Below, piece by piece: positions 27,596-39,920 of a stretch of DNA of 45,514 nucleotides (positions are counted from its first letter, which is position 1; each line of letters opens with the position of its first letter). A program made the position numbers and the translations under genes. The notes beneath the pieces are model-generated. The model had not been told where the DNA came from, ran no database searches, and saw only the letters and a program-made list of their open reading frames with translations. The stretch is from Mesotaenium endlicherianum (lineage: Eukaryota; Streptophyta; Zygnematophyceae; Zygnematales; Mesotaeniaceae), in the NCBI GenBank assembly GCA_009602735.1, contig WELA01004268.1, positions 649,056-694,569 on the forward strand, given 5' to 3'.

Positions 27596-28387
27596 GTCAA
27601 ATTTGCATCTGTATTTCCATTTCACTAAAAATTTTGTCGAGAAAGTCAAGCCACTCGAGGTGTCGCGGGGCCAAAGTGAGCGTAGCTTCAGTCACACGTT
27701 CCCTCAACACGCCTTAACTCCCTTTTATCTACTTATACATTTAAAGTTTGTATCTGACCCAAAATTAAATATTGCAAGAAAAGAGGCGGGTGTGTTAAAT
27801 GTATATTGTAAAAGGATAATAAGTGGAAAGTGGTATACAATATTCGAAATTTTTGATAGAAGTGTACTCTTTACAATTTATTTGAGTCAATATATGTCGC
27901 TCCTGACCCATGATGTTCTTCAAGAATAAGCTTTCATTTGCCTATGTTACATAAACTTCTTGCGCTATTTCTCAAATTTGCTGACTTGACATTTGGGGAA
28001 AGACTTTTACCCCAGCATTGGCATAGGAATCCATGTTCTTTTTATTGAAGAGGTTCCGCGGCGAAAATTGACTACAGCATTCCGGCGTCATGTAGGAATT
28101 ACAAGTTCTAGAAACTACCTGCTGCATGGCTGTCAGGCAAACTTGTGACAACTTGATCGGGAGAGCGTAGGGCTTGTGTGACATTTGTTTTCGAAGAAAA
28201 CTCGAACGTATACGGGCCCCAGGGCTTGGAGAACTACGCGAGAACCACGGAAAACTGCGGAGAACGGTATGACTCGGACAAAGACGTACACGCGAAGCAC
28301 AAAAATGGCACTCCAGCCCAGCTCCAGCCCACCCCTAGGTGCCTCCAGCGAAACTCCAGCCGATGTGTAGTAGACGCACAGGGATTG

Positions 28388-28395
28388 TGACGTCA
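28388..28395. promoter_or_regulatory. TGACGTCA palindrome upstream of BAGP1-like gene
   Basis: A full CRE/C-box palindrome, a classic bZIP target, 578 bases before the start codon. It sits in the 14-mer TTGTGACGTCATAC, which recurs in intron 1. Confidence 0.45.
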
Positions 28396-28973
28396 TACTA
28401 TAGCTGCAACGTTGACTCTTTAACGCGTCAGAAGCGGAACGGGAAGTCACAACGGCGGAATGCAGGCGAACGTCAGGGGGTCCCTTAGAGAGCGGCGTCT
28501 GACTGCAAGGAAGCTGCAGCTTAGCTTCCGAAGCGACTGTCTAGAAGGACGTGATGCGGACATGGGTTGAACGCGTTTAGTCCTGCATGTGAAACGCATT
28601 AATTGACAAATTAACATGCCACGAGCGATTAAGGCTTTTGCAGAGCACGACACGACCGTCTCGCATTGCAGGGAAGGTTAATCCATACGTCTAAAATAGT
28701 AACTCGTGTGGAAGTGACTTCCTGAAGGCTAATAACCGTCGCACTCCGCTCACTCACTACGGCAAATGAATGCGCCTTCGCTATCCTTATTGGATTTCGT
28801 GGCACATGCAGCCGTGTATAGAACATACGACGTAGCAACTTTGCTGCTGGCGTACTCTATACCTTGCTGATAAAGCCTTATGTGTTCGTAATCTGACATA
28901 ACGTAGAGCCTTTATGGTACACATGCACACTTTTTAGGACGAGTTATGCTCCAAGTCGTGAGCGTATGGGAGC

Positions 28974-31900
28974 ATGGCTGAAGCAACCATTGTCCGGTTT
29001 CTTCCTAGCTGGGGAGAATTGAATATGTCACTAGTTACTGCCATTTTGATACTATTGCTGGTTACGTTGCTAAATGTGGCTCTTTACGGTGGAAGCATAT
29101 TCAATAAGTGGCAAGCTAGCAGTCAGCCGGATGCAGAGACTGAAACCGAGAGAAGGGAATCCGAGGAAGAAATTTCAGCAGTGACCTCTCAAGTACCACG
29201 AAGATCCGTCGATAATCAGGACCAAGGAGGAAATAACCGGGAAAGCCGAGTCTCAGAATATGATAACTATGTGGGTCCACTTCCGGAACTGAGGCCTATC
29301 ACACCCTCTGATTCGCCTGGCACAATACTACAGAGACGAAGGCAGAGCAGACTTGAGGTGAGGTAGCTCACCGCGCGTTTAGTCAATACTAAGAAACATG
29401 TATGTTTTCTTGAGTATGAGACAAAGGCGTGAGCAGGCTAATGTGTTCTACTTCGTATATTTGTCATTGTCAAGTGTTGTGACGTCATACATTCAGGACA
29501 CCGTGGCCGGTAGCCTATCTATTTTCCCTTTCACTGTCCTATAGTTCACTTTCTATGGCATGTTGACAATTTCGTGGCAAAGTCATAGACATTTTGGCGG
29601 GTTTTGACTGAAGAAATTTGCGAGCTGGAACAGTTAGTACAGTCATTGGTGTTGTTTGGTGCTTGGCGCTTTCTAGGATGTTAATGCAGATGAGTACATA
29701 CTGTCTGCTGTGCACACTACTGTGTGACAGCAGCAAGTGCATGACCAAGTTTTATTTTCAGGTCGGCCCTGCATGGGACATCCCCTCTCTAAAATGTCAT
29801 AGAAGCCCAATGCTGACCTGACACCTTGTCGGAACATTACAGGTGCAGACACCTCCAACGCCGAGGGAGTCAAGGTCGGGGCCAGTGACGCCTACAGAGG
29901 CCAGTGGCACAATGTACCTCTTGAAGGTGGAACTTTGCTCCACTTGCTTCTTAAAGTGGAAACTGCATGCTTTGGAAGAGCAGACAGCATGCATGTCATA
30001 GTCACCATTGCAAATTGCTTATGCTTGCTTTTTCAGCGATTGGAGAAGCTCATGCATGTGAGGAGAAGCTCATGCACGTGAGTTTGTTTTGGAGTCAGTA
30101 GGGGCAGGCTAAGTCCAACGAAGGCGCCGTCCCTCTTTCTCTCACCTCTTTCTGGGGTAGATGCCAGAGCCTTGTTCTGTGAGAAAACATTGCGCAAGAA
30201 CTCAGAGGGACTTCCTCAGAATAGCTGTAGGTTCTGCAGGCATCAGTGGGCCCATGCCCTTTCCTTGCCAGCTGTGAGACCTATAGTGCCTCTGAGCCTT
30301 GACTGCAGGAGTAGACTGCAAGCTTGCTCAGTGAGGCCCAGCCTTATGGAAGCTGCATGGGCTCACATTGTTCACCCACTGTGTCTTGGCAGCTGTCATT
30401 ACTCGCGGCCAAGAATCTGCAAGCTGCCAATATCAGCGGCACATCGGATCCTTACGCTGTCATCACGTGCGGGGCGGAGAAACGTTTCAGGTGCGCTTTC
30501 CAGATGGATGGGCATGCGTACACTGTCAGTCAACTTGATGCAGTTGAAGCGTGTGAGAGTGCCCGTTTCTGGGATGTGTCTCCTTGCAGATGTCTCTTTG
30601 GCCCAGTGCACGTGTCTGTTGAGACCTGCGCTTTGCTCCAGAAGGTCAGGTGGTGATGTGCTGTGCTCCACCTGATAACCACAGGGATTATGTTTGTGTG
30701 GAATGCTCCGGCCATTCTCGACGGAGGATGAGAAACAATTGCACGCTGATCTACACACGCTGATCAAAGCTGCATGTAAATAACTCAGAAGTATGCACAT
30801 GGGGCTCATGGGCCACAGAGGCAGGGAGGGGTCAGTAAGTGATATGGAGTGGCAAGGATATGACTGTGACTTAGGTCAATTGTGTACGAGGAAATGAGTT
30901 TACTTTGTCCAGGGTGCATCTCTCTCTTGTTGTACACGGCGTCGAGCATGGAATGGGGGGGTTGGACTGTCTGGCGCACCCTCATGGGCGAGGAGCTGGC
31001 CGTGTGTCCCCCTGTGCTGTGCAGCTCGGTGGTGCCAGGCTCAAGGAACCCCATGTGGGGCGAGGAGTTCTACTTCCAGCTGGATGAGCTCCCCGTCTCG
31101 GTACGTTCCTGCAGCCCTCTCCTTCTCTCGGGTGGATGTTGCATCACATCTTGCTCGCTGTTGACGCTGCATTGCTCAGGAGGAAAGGATGTGTATTCGT
31201 GACTTTGCGCAAGCCCAACTATGAGAGCGGAGTTCCTTCTCTCCTTCATATCTCCACAGCTCTTGGAGTACACAACCGGCTCCTCGAGTGTACAGCTGGT
31301 AGCCAGGACTGGTAGTACTGTCAGGCAACGTGTGTGCTGGTCACCCTGATGTCACACCATTCAGCACATACCCCTGCTGCTGCTGCTGCTGCTGGTGCTA
31401 CTACTAACTATGAGCCTAAAAGAGCCAGCGGGGCTTCCATTCTAGCTTATCGATATGAAGCAATGTGTTTGAGGGAGTCTGTGGGGCAACTTTAGGTGGG
31501 CATTCACCACCACAAGGTTGGCCAATAAGGTGCCATCAGCTTCTCCGCACTGTCTATGCCAGCCAACAGGAGAGAGGGCCGACATAACATGTTCCGAGCA
31601 TGTAAGCTGACGGCATGTTTGTGATGCTTGCATGCATGACTTAACGCGCGGGCGTGCAGATAAGCATATTAATATACGACTGGGACATCATATGGAAGAG
31701 CCAGGGCTTGGGTGCTACCGCTCTGACGATAGACGAGGAAGGAGACACGGGCGCAGACTGGTACCCTCTGGACAAGCCTGGCCAGGTGCGCACCTCCCTT
31801 CCCCGTGCTCTGATTTGCACTCTCTTCTTTACTCGTTCTTCCCTCCACTCTGCAGCAGCAATTTAGTCTCAAGCTGCATCTGTGCTGCCTTGCCTGCTTG

Positions 31901-34900
31901 CATTGAGTTGCATGGGCTGAAGCCCTTCAGGATGCTCTCTGTCTGGTTGGCCATTGAGGCCCGCAAGCTGTCGTAGGGAAGTGGGGGGTGTATTGGACGG
32001 GCAGAGGAATGCTGATGCTCCTTTCCTTTTCTGGGGGGTGGCTTTGCTATTGCTGTTACAGGTCTGCCTTCAGATTGTTACCCAGTCAGTTCCCCGGGGG
32101 GCGGAAGGGTACTCTCGCTCCTTCCCTCCCTTTCCCTCTCCCTCTCCCTCTCCCTCTCCCTTTCCCTCTCCCTTTCCCTCTCCCTCTCCTTTTCCATCAC
32201 CCTCTCTTCCTCCCCCCTCTACCTGTACCTCTCCTCTTTCTCTCCCTCTTTCTCTCCGCCCCTCCATCCCCGTCCCCTTCTCTTCCTCTCTCCCTCTCAC
32301 CTCCTTCCCCTCCCCCTCCCCCTCTACCTCTCTCCCTTTCCCTTCCCCTCCNNNNNNNNNNNNNNNNNNNNNNNNNNNNNNNNNNNNNNNNNNNNNNNNN
32401 NNNNNNNNNNNNNGGCCCCGCTCCCTTTCCTTCTACCTCTCCCTCCCTCCTCTCCCTCTCCGTCACTCTATTCATCCCCCTCTTCCCCCCCCCTCTCATT
32501 CTTTTCGTCTTCCTCCTCTCCCTCTCCACTTGGTACTCGCCCTTTTGCAGCACTTGCAGGTTGCTTTGTGTCCATTGGCAGTTGAGTTGCTGCAGTATAT
32601 GAAAGCATCAGGGTGCAGTCTCCTTGAATACTTAGTCTTGCCAGTCCCTTTACTTTTGGAGGAGAGCCCATCAGTATCAGGCCTGAGTTCTCGCCACTGC
32701 CTTGCCTGTCGTGGATGTTGCAGCTTTCTGGGCGGCGGCTCAGGGCCGTTGACGAGGCGGAGACGATTCTCGCAGCAGCTGGAGCCACAGGTGGCCGTTG
32801 CCACCGAAGTCCGCCAGAAACCCGGCCTCCTCCAGACCGTCTTTGACCTTCCCCCAGACGAGGTTAGTCAGTGCGCGTATTGTCTTCCAGGTGTCAGGTC
32901 TCGAGCTACCAGGATTGCATCAATCATTTGTTGGTAATAAGCCGGTTGGTCATGGTGGGACAAGAATGAACCCACCCCCAAAAGTGGCGCAACTTTGGCT
33001 TGCACAGCGTGGATCTCAGATGTGCACGTTAGGCATGCTAGCCTCTGGAATGCGGGCAGCGGCCTTGCATTCTCCTCCTGTGGGTGCTGCGTGGAGAGTG
33101 GCAACTCAGGCTTCTGTCTTGCTTAGGGGGGGTATAACCCATGCGCTGACGTTCCTACCCTGGGAAGATGCCTGCACTAGCTCTGTGTTAGTGCTGGCGC
33201 CACTTCCTTGGTGCTCACTCAAGGGCCTGCTGGCGTTCACAATGCATGCGTCACGCGGCACAGCTCTTTGAAGCAAGCTCCTCTCTCTCCCTCTCCGGGT
33301 CCGGGTCTTCCCCTGCAGAACAGACAGTGACTGCTTCCGATGCGTGGCGTGGACTCGTGGACATTTGTGCGCGTGCAGGTCATCCTGTACACATTTTCTT
33401 GCGCTCTCGAGCGGTCCTTCCTGTACCACGGCCGCATGTACATATCCGCCTGGCACATCTGCTTCCAGTCCAACATCTTCGGGAAGCAGATCCGAGTCAT
33501 CATACCCTTTGAGGACATCGATGAGGTGAGGCATGAATGCATGCCTGCGCTCCATGTCAACCTTGTTGGTCGCCAGGCTGCTGTCCCCTCTCCCCCTCCA
33601 ACTCATGTGCTTGCCCTTATCGCTGTCTGGTGCATGAGGGAGATGTGCTCTTGGTTAATCCTCGAGTGGCTTGGCCAATCTTTTGCGCACTTCGTAACAC
33701 GTGCTTATTCCTTTGCGATTATTCAGTCGCCTTGTCTCCTTGGGGGGGTTTAGCACTAGGATATGCTGCTTGGTGGTGTGATGAACTTTGAGTCGTGCCC
33801 AATTATACCTTCCGCGACACTTCAACGAAAGCTCCTGCATGCGTCTACTGTATCTTCAGAGCCTGTTTTTGGCTATCTTATAGCATCGTCGGCTGTTTGC
33901 ATGCTTTGCCAGAGTATGAGTTTTGGTGCCATCGGTAATTACGCTCTACAAGCATCTTCTGCTGAGGCTTGTGTCTCGCCTCCTTCGAGGTAGAAGTTGA
34001 GCTCAGTCAAGAAATAGCAGCGCTTGTGCTGGGGGCATTTTTAGTTGAACCAGTTGGATTGGTGGCTAGAGTATCACCCTCCAAATGTATATGCCACGTT
34101 AGCACACATGAAATGGGGGGGAAGTGTCTTGTGTCAATCGTCGCGTGCGCGTGTGCCCCACCCATGCATGGTGGCCCCAACCCGCAGATTGGGTAACATG
34201 CGTGTACGGTGTTTGTTGCCAACCCCCCTACCTGGCAGTTGCAAGCAGGCCAGTTGTCAGTCCCCCAGCGTCTCAGTAGCGTGTGGTCCCTGGTGCAAAC
34301 CCCGCAGATGAGGAAGAGCGTGCACGCGTTCATCAACCCTGCCATCACCGTCATCCTCAGAAGCGGCATCGGAGGCTATGGGGTCCCGCCTCTGGTCAGC
34401 CGGGATGGTACCCCCCCCCCCCCTCTTTCTCTCCCTTCTCCCCTTTTCTGCCACCTCCCTCTTTCTGGATGTGTTTCTGCATCCATGACATCAAGTTCTC
34501 ATTTGGAATGGGTTTGTTGAGGGCGGTAACAAGTTGGACTCCCTCAGCAAATCTTTTATGCTGTTTTGGAATCAGAGCCTCGTGCTGCATAAACAAGCTG
34601 TTTTTGCATCCACGTACTTGTCATATTACCTCAGCCAGGCTGCTCACGTGAGCCCATGTCGTGATGCATCACCATTTGAAAAGCTTTGGCCAACCCAAAC
34701 AAAGGGCACCATCTGTGTTGGGAGGAGAATGCGGCCCTATTATAACGTCAGCAAAAGCAAAGCACATAGCTTCATTCACGAGTAGATGGCGGAATTATAC
34801 CGTGGTGGTACTGACACTTTATATTGAGCCTGCGTTGGTTGCCGTGACCCCCGGGCGCGTGCGCGTTCTGGCAGGGCGGGCCAAGTACAAGTTTGCATCC

Positions 34901-37900
34901 TTCTGGAACCGCGGCTACACCCTGCGGACCTTGCGCCGCTCGCTGGCCAACTTCTTCAACATGGAGGAAGCCTCTGCCCAGGTGCGCTCGCAATGCTCCC
35001 CCACAACTCCCTCCCCCCCCTCCCTCCCCTCCCCTCCACTTGCAGGGGGGGACAGAAATCCTCTCCTCTAGTGTCAAAAATCCCAGGCTTCCTGTCCTCT
35101 GTGCCTCAGTCAGGTTGCTCCCGTCGCAGCCCTGGAGCTGGCTTGCATCTCGGCAGAGTCCATTTGAGTGGCTCAAGTAGTATTAGGGCTTGCTGCTGCT
35201 TTGCTTCAGAGTGGGGCTGGTGCCAAGGAGCAGTGCGGAGCACTTTCGATACTGCATTCCGCCTGCGTGTTCTGCCATGATCCATCTCCTGAGCTGACGT
35301 TCCCGTGCCTTCTGCTGACCTCATGTGAGCTTGGTGATGGTGGGACTGCGATTAGCCCTGCCCCTCAAGCACGCACGACTAGTGTATTCAACCTTGCAGA
35401 TGTTTGGGCTTGTTGCTGCTGCTGCTGCTGCAGCGGCGGCGGCGGCGGCAGGTGCTTGCTGTGCTGTCGCTCACTGGGATGGCCTGCATGTCCTTGTTCT
35501 GATGTGGTGGAACAAACAGGAGGAGCAACACGTGGTGATGCGGGCGAGAAGCATCAGGCAAGAGGCCTCTGCAGACAGCGCTGACGACGAGGGGCATGAC
35601 AGTGACGACGACGAGTATGTGCGGTCGCCCCTTCTCCAGCTTCCCGTCGAGCTGCAGAAGTTCCTCAACCATGACGTGCTCAACAGCATGATCGACAATG
35701 TACACCCGCACGCTCAGCCCCCCCTTTCATCTCGCCCTTTCCCCCACCTCCAGTGCATCCTGCTTGCGTGTTGAACTTTAGTTGCGGCAGCACGTTATGT
35801 GAAAGTGGTGTAGTGGCCCGGTTCTCTGACTTCTTTCTTTGTTATGGAAACTTGTAAAGCAATGTGATAATATCCTTCTCTCGAGGTCAGATGCGAACAG
35901 GCTCTTGCATTCCCCTAGCCAGGGACCAAGTCCTCTTCCTTCTCGAGGTTTTTTACATGTAGTTATTTTGTGGTGACAAGTGTCTGTTTTCTTCTCCCGC
36001 AAGCTTTCGGCCTGTTGGGTGCAATGTATGCCATCTCTGCATGCTGAGGCTCTGCTGATGGCGCTTGCGCAATGACACCTGGCGCATGCGCAGGTGGAGC
36101 TGCCATGCACAGCCGAGGAGTACCTGAGCATCATCCTGGCGGATGACTCCCAGTTTATCCATAACTACCGGGGCGCGCGCAAGGACGTCGAACTCACTGT
36201 ACGTGCCTCGTGCTTCGTGCATGTGACTTAGACTCGAGTGTGCTGAAGAAAATTCTCTGCCAGTGTGTAGGATGTGGTTCTTCCTCTTTTTGGAACGCCG
36301 CGATGCAGTATGTAGGGAGGTTGTAAAGGGATAAATAATTTCTATGTGAGGCAGCATTATAGACTGCACAGCTGGTGTTTCTCTTTTTTCTTTTCTTTTT
36401 TTTTTGGGGTAAGGGTGCCAGGGCTCCTTTTGCGGTATGACTTAGTCCGCTTGTCAAGGAAGCCAAGGGCGTGTGCCGGGGCTCACAGACAGTGGGTTGC
36501 TGCGCTGGTGATCTTCTTCTGGTTGCGGGGCGCAGTTTGACAAGTGGAATGAGGCGGAGCAATACGGAGGCCAAGTGCGAGAGGTGCGCTTGCGAGTACC
36601 TGTGTGCCTGCCTCTCTTGTGCCTGGCACTCTCCGCTGCTGCTTGTGCATACGTCCCCTGCCTTTTTACAATTAGGGCATGGTAGGCTTTTTCGCTTGCC
36701 ACCTGGCGACTTGGGCTAATTGATTGGCCGCTGGGCACTGACACATTGACACCTAGCGACAGTGCCACATCCTGGGAACTTTGAGCAGAGCTGGTCAAGC
36801 GTGCTATGGGGAACGTTGCTCTTCTTCTCTTGGATGGGTGAAGGGGGAGGCAGGCTATATGATGGATTGTCAGCCTCGGCCGTGGCCTCAGCCTCAGCCT
36901 CAGCCTCAGCTGTAGGGCAGCAAGATGTTCTCTTGACCATGTCTGGCTGGCGGTGGGGGTGCAGATCAATTTCCGGTCGCTGTGCAACAGCCCCATGTGC
37001 CCGCCCACCACACGCATGACGGAGTGGCAGCACTATCACGTCTCTCCTGACAAATCAATTCTGGTCAGCAACCCCTTGCAACCCCTCTCATCTTCCCCCT
37101 CTCTCTGTCTTTCCCCTCGCTCTTCCCCGCTTTCCCCCCCTCCCCCGTTAGCGTGCCTGCTTGAATGCCCTGGACTATGGAGGGACCATCTGTGACTCGA
37201 AAGTGTGACTGGAAGCTTCATGCGTGCAGCAGGAGCTTTGGACTCGAGTGCTGGGGGCAAGCTGGTGCCAGCTGCTGCTACCATCTGAGCTTCTTAGATT
37301 CTGAAAGGAGTTGTCGAATGAAGACCTCTGCTTGACGTTGCACCGCATGTGTATGAGTCTTGTCCAATACTTCAAGGCCAGCAGGGATGCCTGCGCTGCA
37401 AAGAGACACCATCACGCCATCTTGGCTTGCGTGCAATACGTTACCCATTGACATGAGTAAGTGTATGTGATTTCATGTGTAGCCGTATCAAGTGGCTAGA
37501 CTAAAGCAATCTTGCGCCGCGCGAGGGTCGCTCCTCTTCCTACGGGTCTACCATCTGCCCCCTCCGGCTGATCTGCACGCTGAGTGCGTCGAGTGCATCA
37601 TCATATGCGCGGTGCTCAGTCTCTTGGAGCGCGGACTTTGTTACGAACACGGGTACATAGACCAGTTCATTTGAAAGCAGGATGGGGTCTCCGTTCACTT
37701 GTGTGCTGGATGGACCCCTCTGTGCAAGTGCCCTGGAAAGTAGTCTGCTTGCGGGAACAGGGCGTGCTTGTTTCTCACCCGCAGCCCGGCCTGTGTGCAT
37801 TCATCCCCGTGTTTGAGGGTGTACAGACGTTCGAGGTCATACAGCAGGCACACGATGTTCCGTTCGGCTCCTACTTTGAGGTGAGCAACCGATGTCATCC

Positions 37901-39105
37901 ACCACCGCGCGCTGTCTATGCCACTGCGGCTGCTTTTTAGAGGTCTCCAACTCCCCCCTTTGTTTCGTGCCGAGCATATATTCCTCACGTATTTTCAGTG
38001 TTTGAGAGGTGTGGCCGTGGAGTGGCTTTTTAGAGCACACTACAATTCCGGGGAAGAAGGGGATCTTTTGGGCCGAGAGGGATGGGGGGGGGAGGGGAAG
38101 ATAGCGATGCAAGGAGATGTAGTAAAGCGATGGATGGAGAGGTCATGAAGTGCGTTTGGAAGAGGCGGATGCGAGACGCCACAATTAGCATCGAGGGGCG
38201 GCGCACGAGGAGCCGCACCCCAATGGTGTTGTCGTTACTGGCGAAGGACATTAGTGGTCAACATGTCAAATGACGTGACTGTGGGAAAGCTGGCTCTTGT
38301 TGCAGGTACAAGCCCAGTGGACGATGGCGACTGTGTCTTCGTCATCTTGTACAGCCAGTCTCAAAATGGGTGAGTGCCTTGTGCATTCTTGTGCGCGCGC
38401 GCGTACACACACAAACACATACGCACACACACACACAGAATGGGAGAATAAAATTGAAGCATGTGTTGTCTAGCTGTTTTCATGCGTATCCTGGGTGAGT
38501 GGCTTGTACTTGACATCCCACTGGTGTTGCAGCCCTGTGCTTCTTTGAGGTGGGTTTCTTTGAGGAGGATGCATAGTGGTGCTGACCATGTGCTGCATAA
38601 GAGAGAGAGGGAGAGTGTGTGCTTCAATATGACGAGTTATGTGGACCACCGGCGGTTGTGCAGGAGTCCATTTCAAGAAGTGGTGCGTCATGCAAGGCAA
38701 GATCCGAGGGGGGGCTGCAAATGAGGTGAGCACCCTTATTCTTTCGGAGTTCCTCGCTAGTCTTTTAGAGGTGTACAACGCCTTGCTCTTTCTGGTGCTG
38801 AGCCCTTCGTCCCACCCTCTGTTCTTACTGGTGGTACTCGTCAACAAATCGGCAAACATGCTGCGCAGGCTCGAGGGGATGAGCCTAATGGTGCCATGCC
38901 ATGTGTGGTCTCTTGATGGGTGCAGTACAAGGCTGATGCTACCAGGTACTTAGATTTTGCTAAGAAGGAAGTGGAGGCCTGGAGAGAGAAACAGAATGGA
39001 GAAGCATCCACCTCAGGGACTCCTCTTGCCTCTCCGTCGGCACCTCACGTTGAAAGTCCTTTGACACTTGATGAGGCGTGGCAGAATATCACCAGCAATA
39101 CATGA
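28974..39105 (+). CDS. BAGP1: BAGP1-like C2-GRAM-VASt membrane protein
   Basis: In Arabidopsis, BAGP1 works with BAG6 in basal immunity against fungi; VASt domains of relatives bind sterols at membrane contact sites. The 18 exons: 28974-29357, 29843-29926, 30393-30490, 31025-31100, 31660-31785, 32062-32108, 32724-32862, 33379-33525, 34308-34407, 34875-34981, 35520-35699, 36094-36198, 36536-36583, 36965-37063, 37827-37880, 38306-38369, 38664-38725, 38926-39105. Total 2100 nt, 699 residues, every phase matching. Domains: membrane anchor (about 18-40) preceded by LPSW; Ser/Glu-rich linker; C2 (about 152-270, [33 protein letters not shown]); GRAM (about 312-436, [31 protein letters not shown]); acidic linker with HDSDDDEY; VASt (about 497-650, [34 protein letters not shown]); then a Ser/Pro-rich tail. 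It matches BAGP1 along its whole length including the anchor. The exon at 37827 is the least certain start. An N gap lies in the sixth intron. Confidence 0.95.
29480..29487. promoter_or_regulatory. TGACGTCA palindrome in BAGP1-like intron 1
   Basis: Second copy of the 14-mer TTGTGACGTCATAC. First introns of plant genes often carry enhancing elements; function here is inference. Confidence 0.35.
30042..30081 (+). repeat. 20-bp tandem duplication in BAGP1-like intron 2
   Basis: Two adjacent 20-mers differing at one base: GGAGAAGCTCATGCATGTGA and GGAGAAGCTCATGCACGTGA. Each ends in a GTGA donor-like word, and a TTTTTCAG acceptor lies just upstream at 30029-30036. Confidence 0.85.
32118..32540. 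repeat. Polypyrimidine CCCTCT/CCCTTT repeat tract around a gap
   Basis: Over 300 sequenced bases of almost pure pyrimidine on the plus strand in BAGP1-like intron 6, interrupted by the N gap. The purine strand is G-rich. Such tracts can form triplex or quadruplex structures and often break assemblies. Confidence 0.85.
32352..32413. other. Assembly gap (62 N)
   Basis: A run of N inside the pyrimidine tract. Both flanks belong to the same intron, since the exons at 32062-32108 and 32724-32862 join in phase, so no coding sequence need be missing. Confidence 0.97.
35411..35450. repeat. CTG/CGG-type trinucleotide repeats in BAGP1-like intron
   Basis: A (GCT)n run passes directly into (GGC)n, 70 bases before the exon at 35520. 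Similar CTG runs occur at about 31375-31393 and 4078-4085 (AGC). Confidence 0.85.
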
Positions 39106-39920
39106 AAAGTACAAAGAATTTGTGGCATCGTTTTTGCTTGCCTGCTTTTGTTGGGTCAAATTTTGCCTTTTCCTCTACTTGTGTGCTCTGGTATACAAAC
39201 CTTTGCGTGTGCCTGTCAATAAACATGGAACATTACAAATGTTTCATGAAGTATTGAGCCTGAATCAGATCTCTTATTTGTGGCCTTTTTTGCATATCAG
39301 TGAAAGTGTTACGGGAGGTCCTGATGGAAATCCGTGTTTTCTCAAGTTGCCTTTGCTGCTCACAAATCAAGTGTATTTGCCTAGACGTGCAAACAGTCCT
39401 CAATTGATATAGATGGTGATTATCACGAGGTGGTGAAATATCGCCCAATATTTGAAGACTTTAAAAGGCGACCTGGAATCAGAATGTCGATTATTTTACA
39501 GTTAAGTTAGCGACCACAGCAATGATGTATAAATAGCAAATTTGAAGTTTGACAATTTGTGTTCAAATTGCTTGATTTTGAAAGAAAGAAGGTGATTTTA
39601 GAAAGAATAGTAGGAGTAGTAGTATGCTACAAATTGCGCGTCATGTGTTCTTGTCTAGTCCTTTCCTACATGCTGCTACGCTTATCTGTGCTTGACTAGT
39701 TAAGAACAATACAAAAGGTCAAGACAACTATATTTCAACTCTTAAACAACACTATGGATTGACAGCTGCACTCTTGCTGTGTTGAGGTTGTCCGTCGAAT
39801 CGCCGCCGTTGGGTACTGCCAATCGACAAAACATGTTGTAACACTAACAACAACAACCACATGTGCATCGCTAAGACTAATCGCTAAGACTCACACACAC
39901 ACATACACACACACCTCTCG
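39106..39920. other. Convergent intergenic region, BAGP1-like and SET gene 3' ends
   Basis: About 0.8 kb of A/T-rich sequence with no gene. It ends in a CA microsatellite (about 39892-39915) next to the SET gene stop. Confidence 0.65.
39218..39223 (+). terminator. AATAAA polyadenylation signal, BAGP1-like gene
   Basis: AATAAA 113 bases after the stop codon, again in the decamer TGTCAATAAA. Confidence 0.6.

Larger units (their letters stand above)
27275..28973. other. Intergenic region, KAE1 3' end to BAGP1 start
   Basis: About 1.7 kb. The left part holds the KAE1 3' UTR with AATAAA at 27590. The middle (27600-27900) is A/T-rich without genes. The right part should carry the BAGP1 promoter, including a TGACGTCA palindrome at 28388. 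Short open frames here match nothing. Confidence 0.6.

Noticed and set aside
28974..29366. A stand-alone 130-residue small membrane protein
   Set aside because: The frame crosses a good donor (GAG then GTGAGG after 29357), and the segment matches the N-terminal anchor of BAGP1, so it is exon 1 of the larger gene.
31954..32937. 327-residue Ser/Pro-rich frame spanning the N gap
   Set aside because: It is a translation of the pyrimidine repeat and N run, not a gene; true exons of another frame lie at its two ends.
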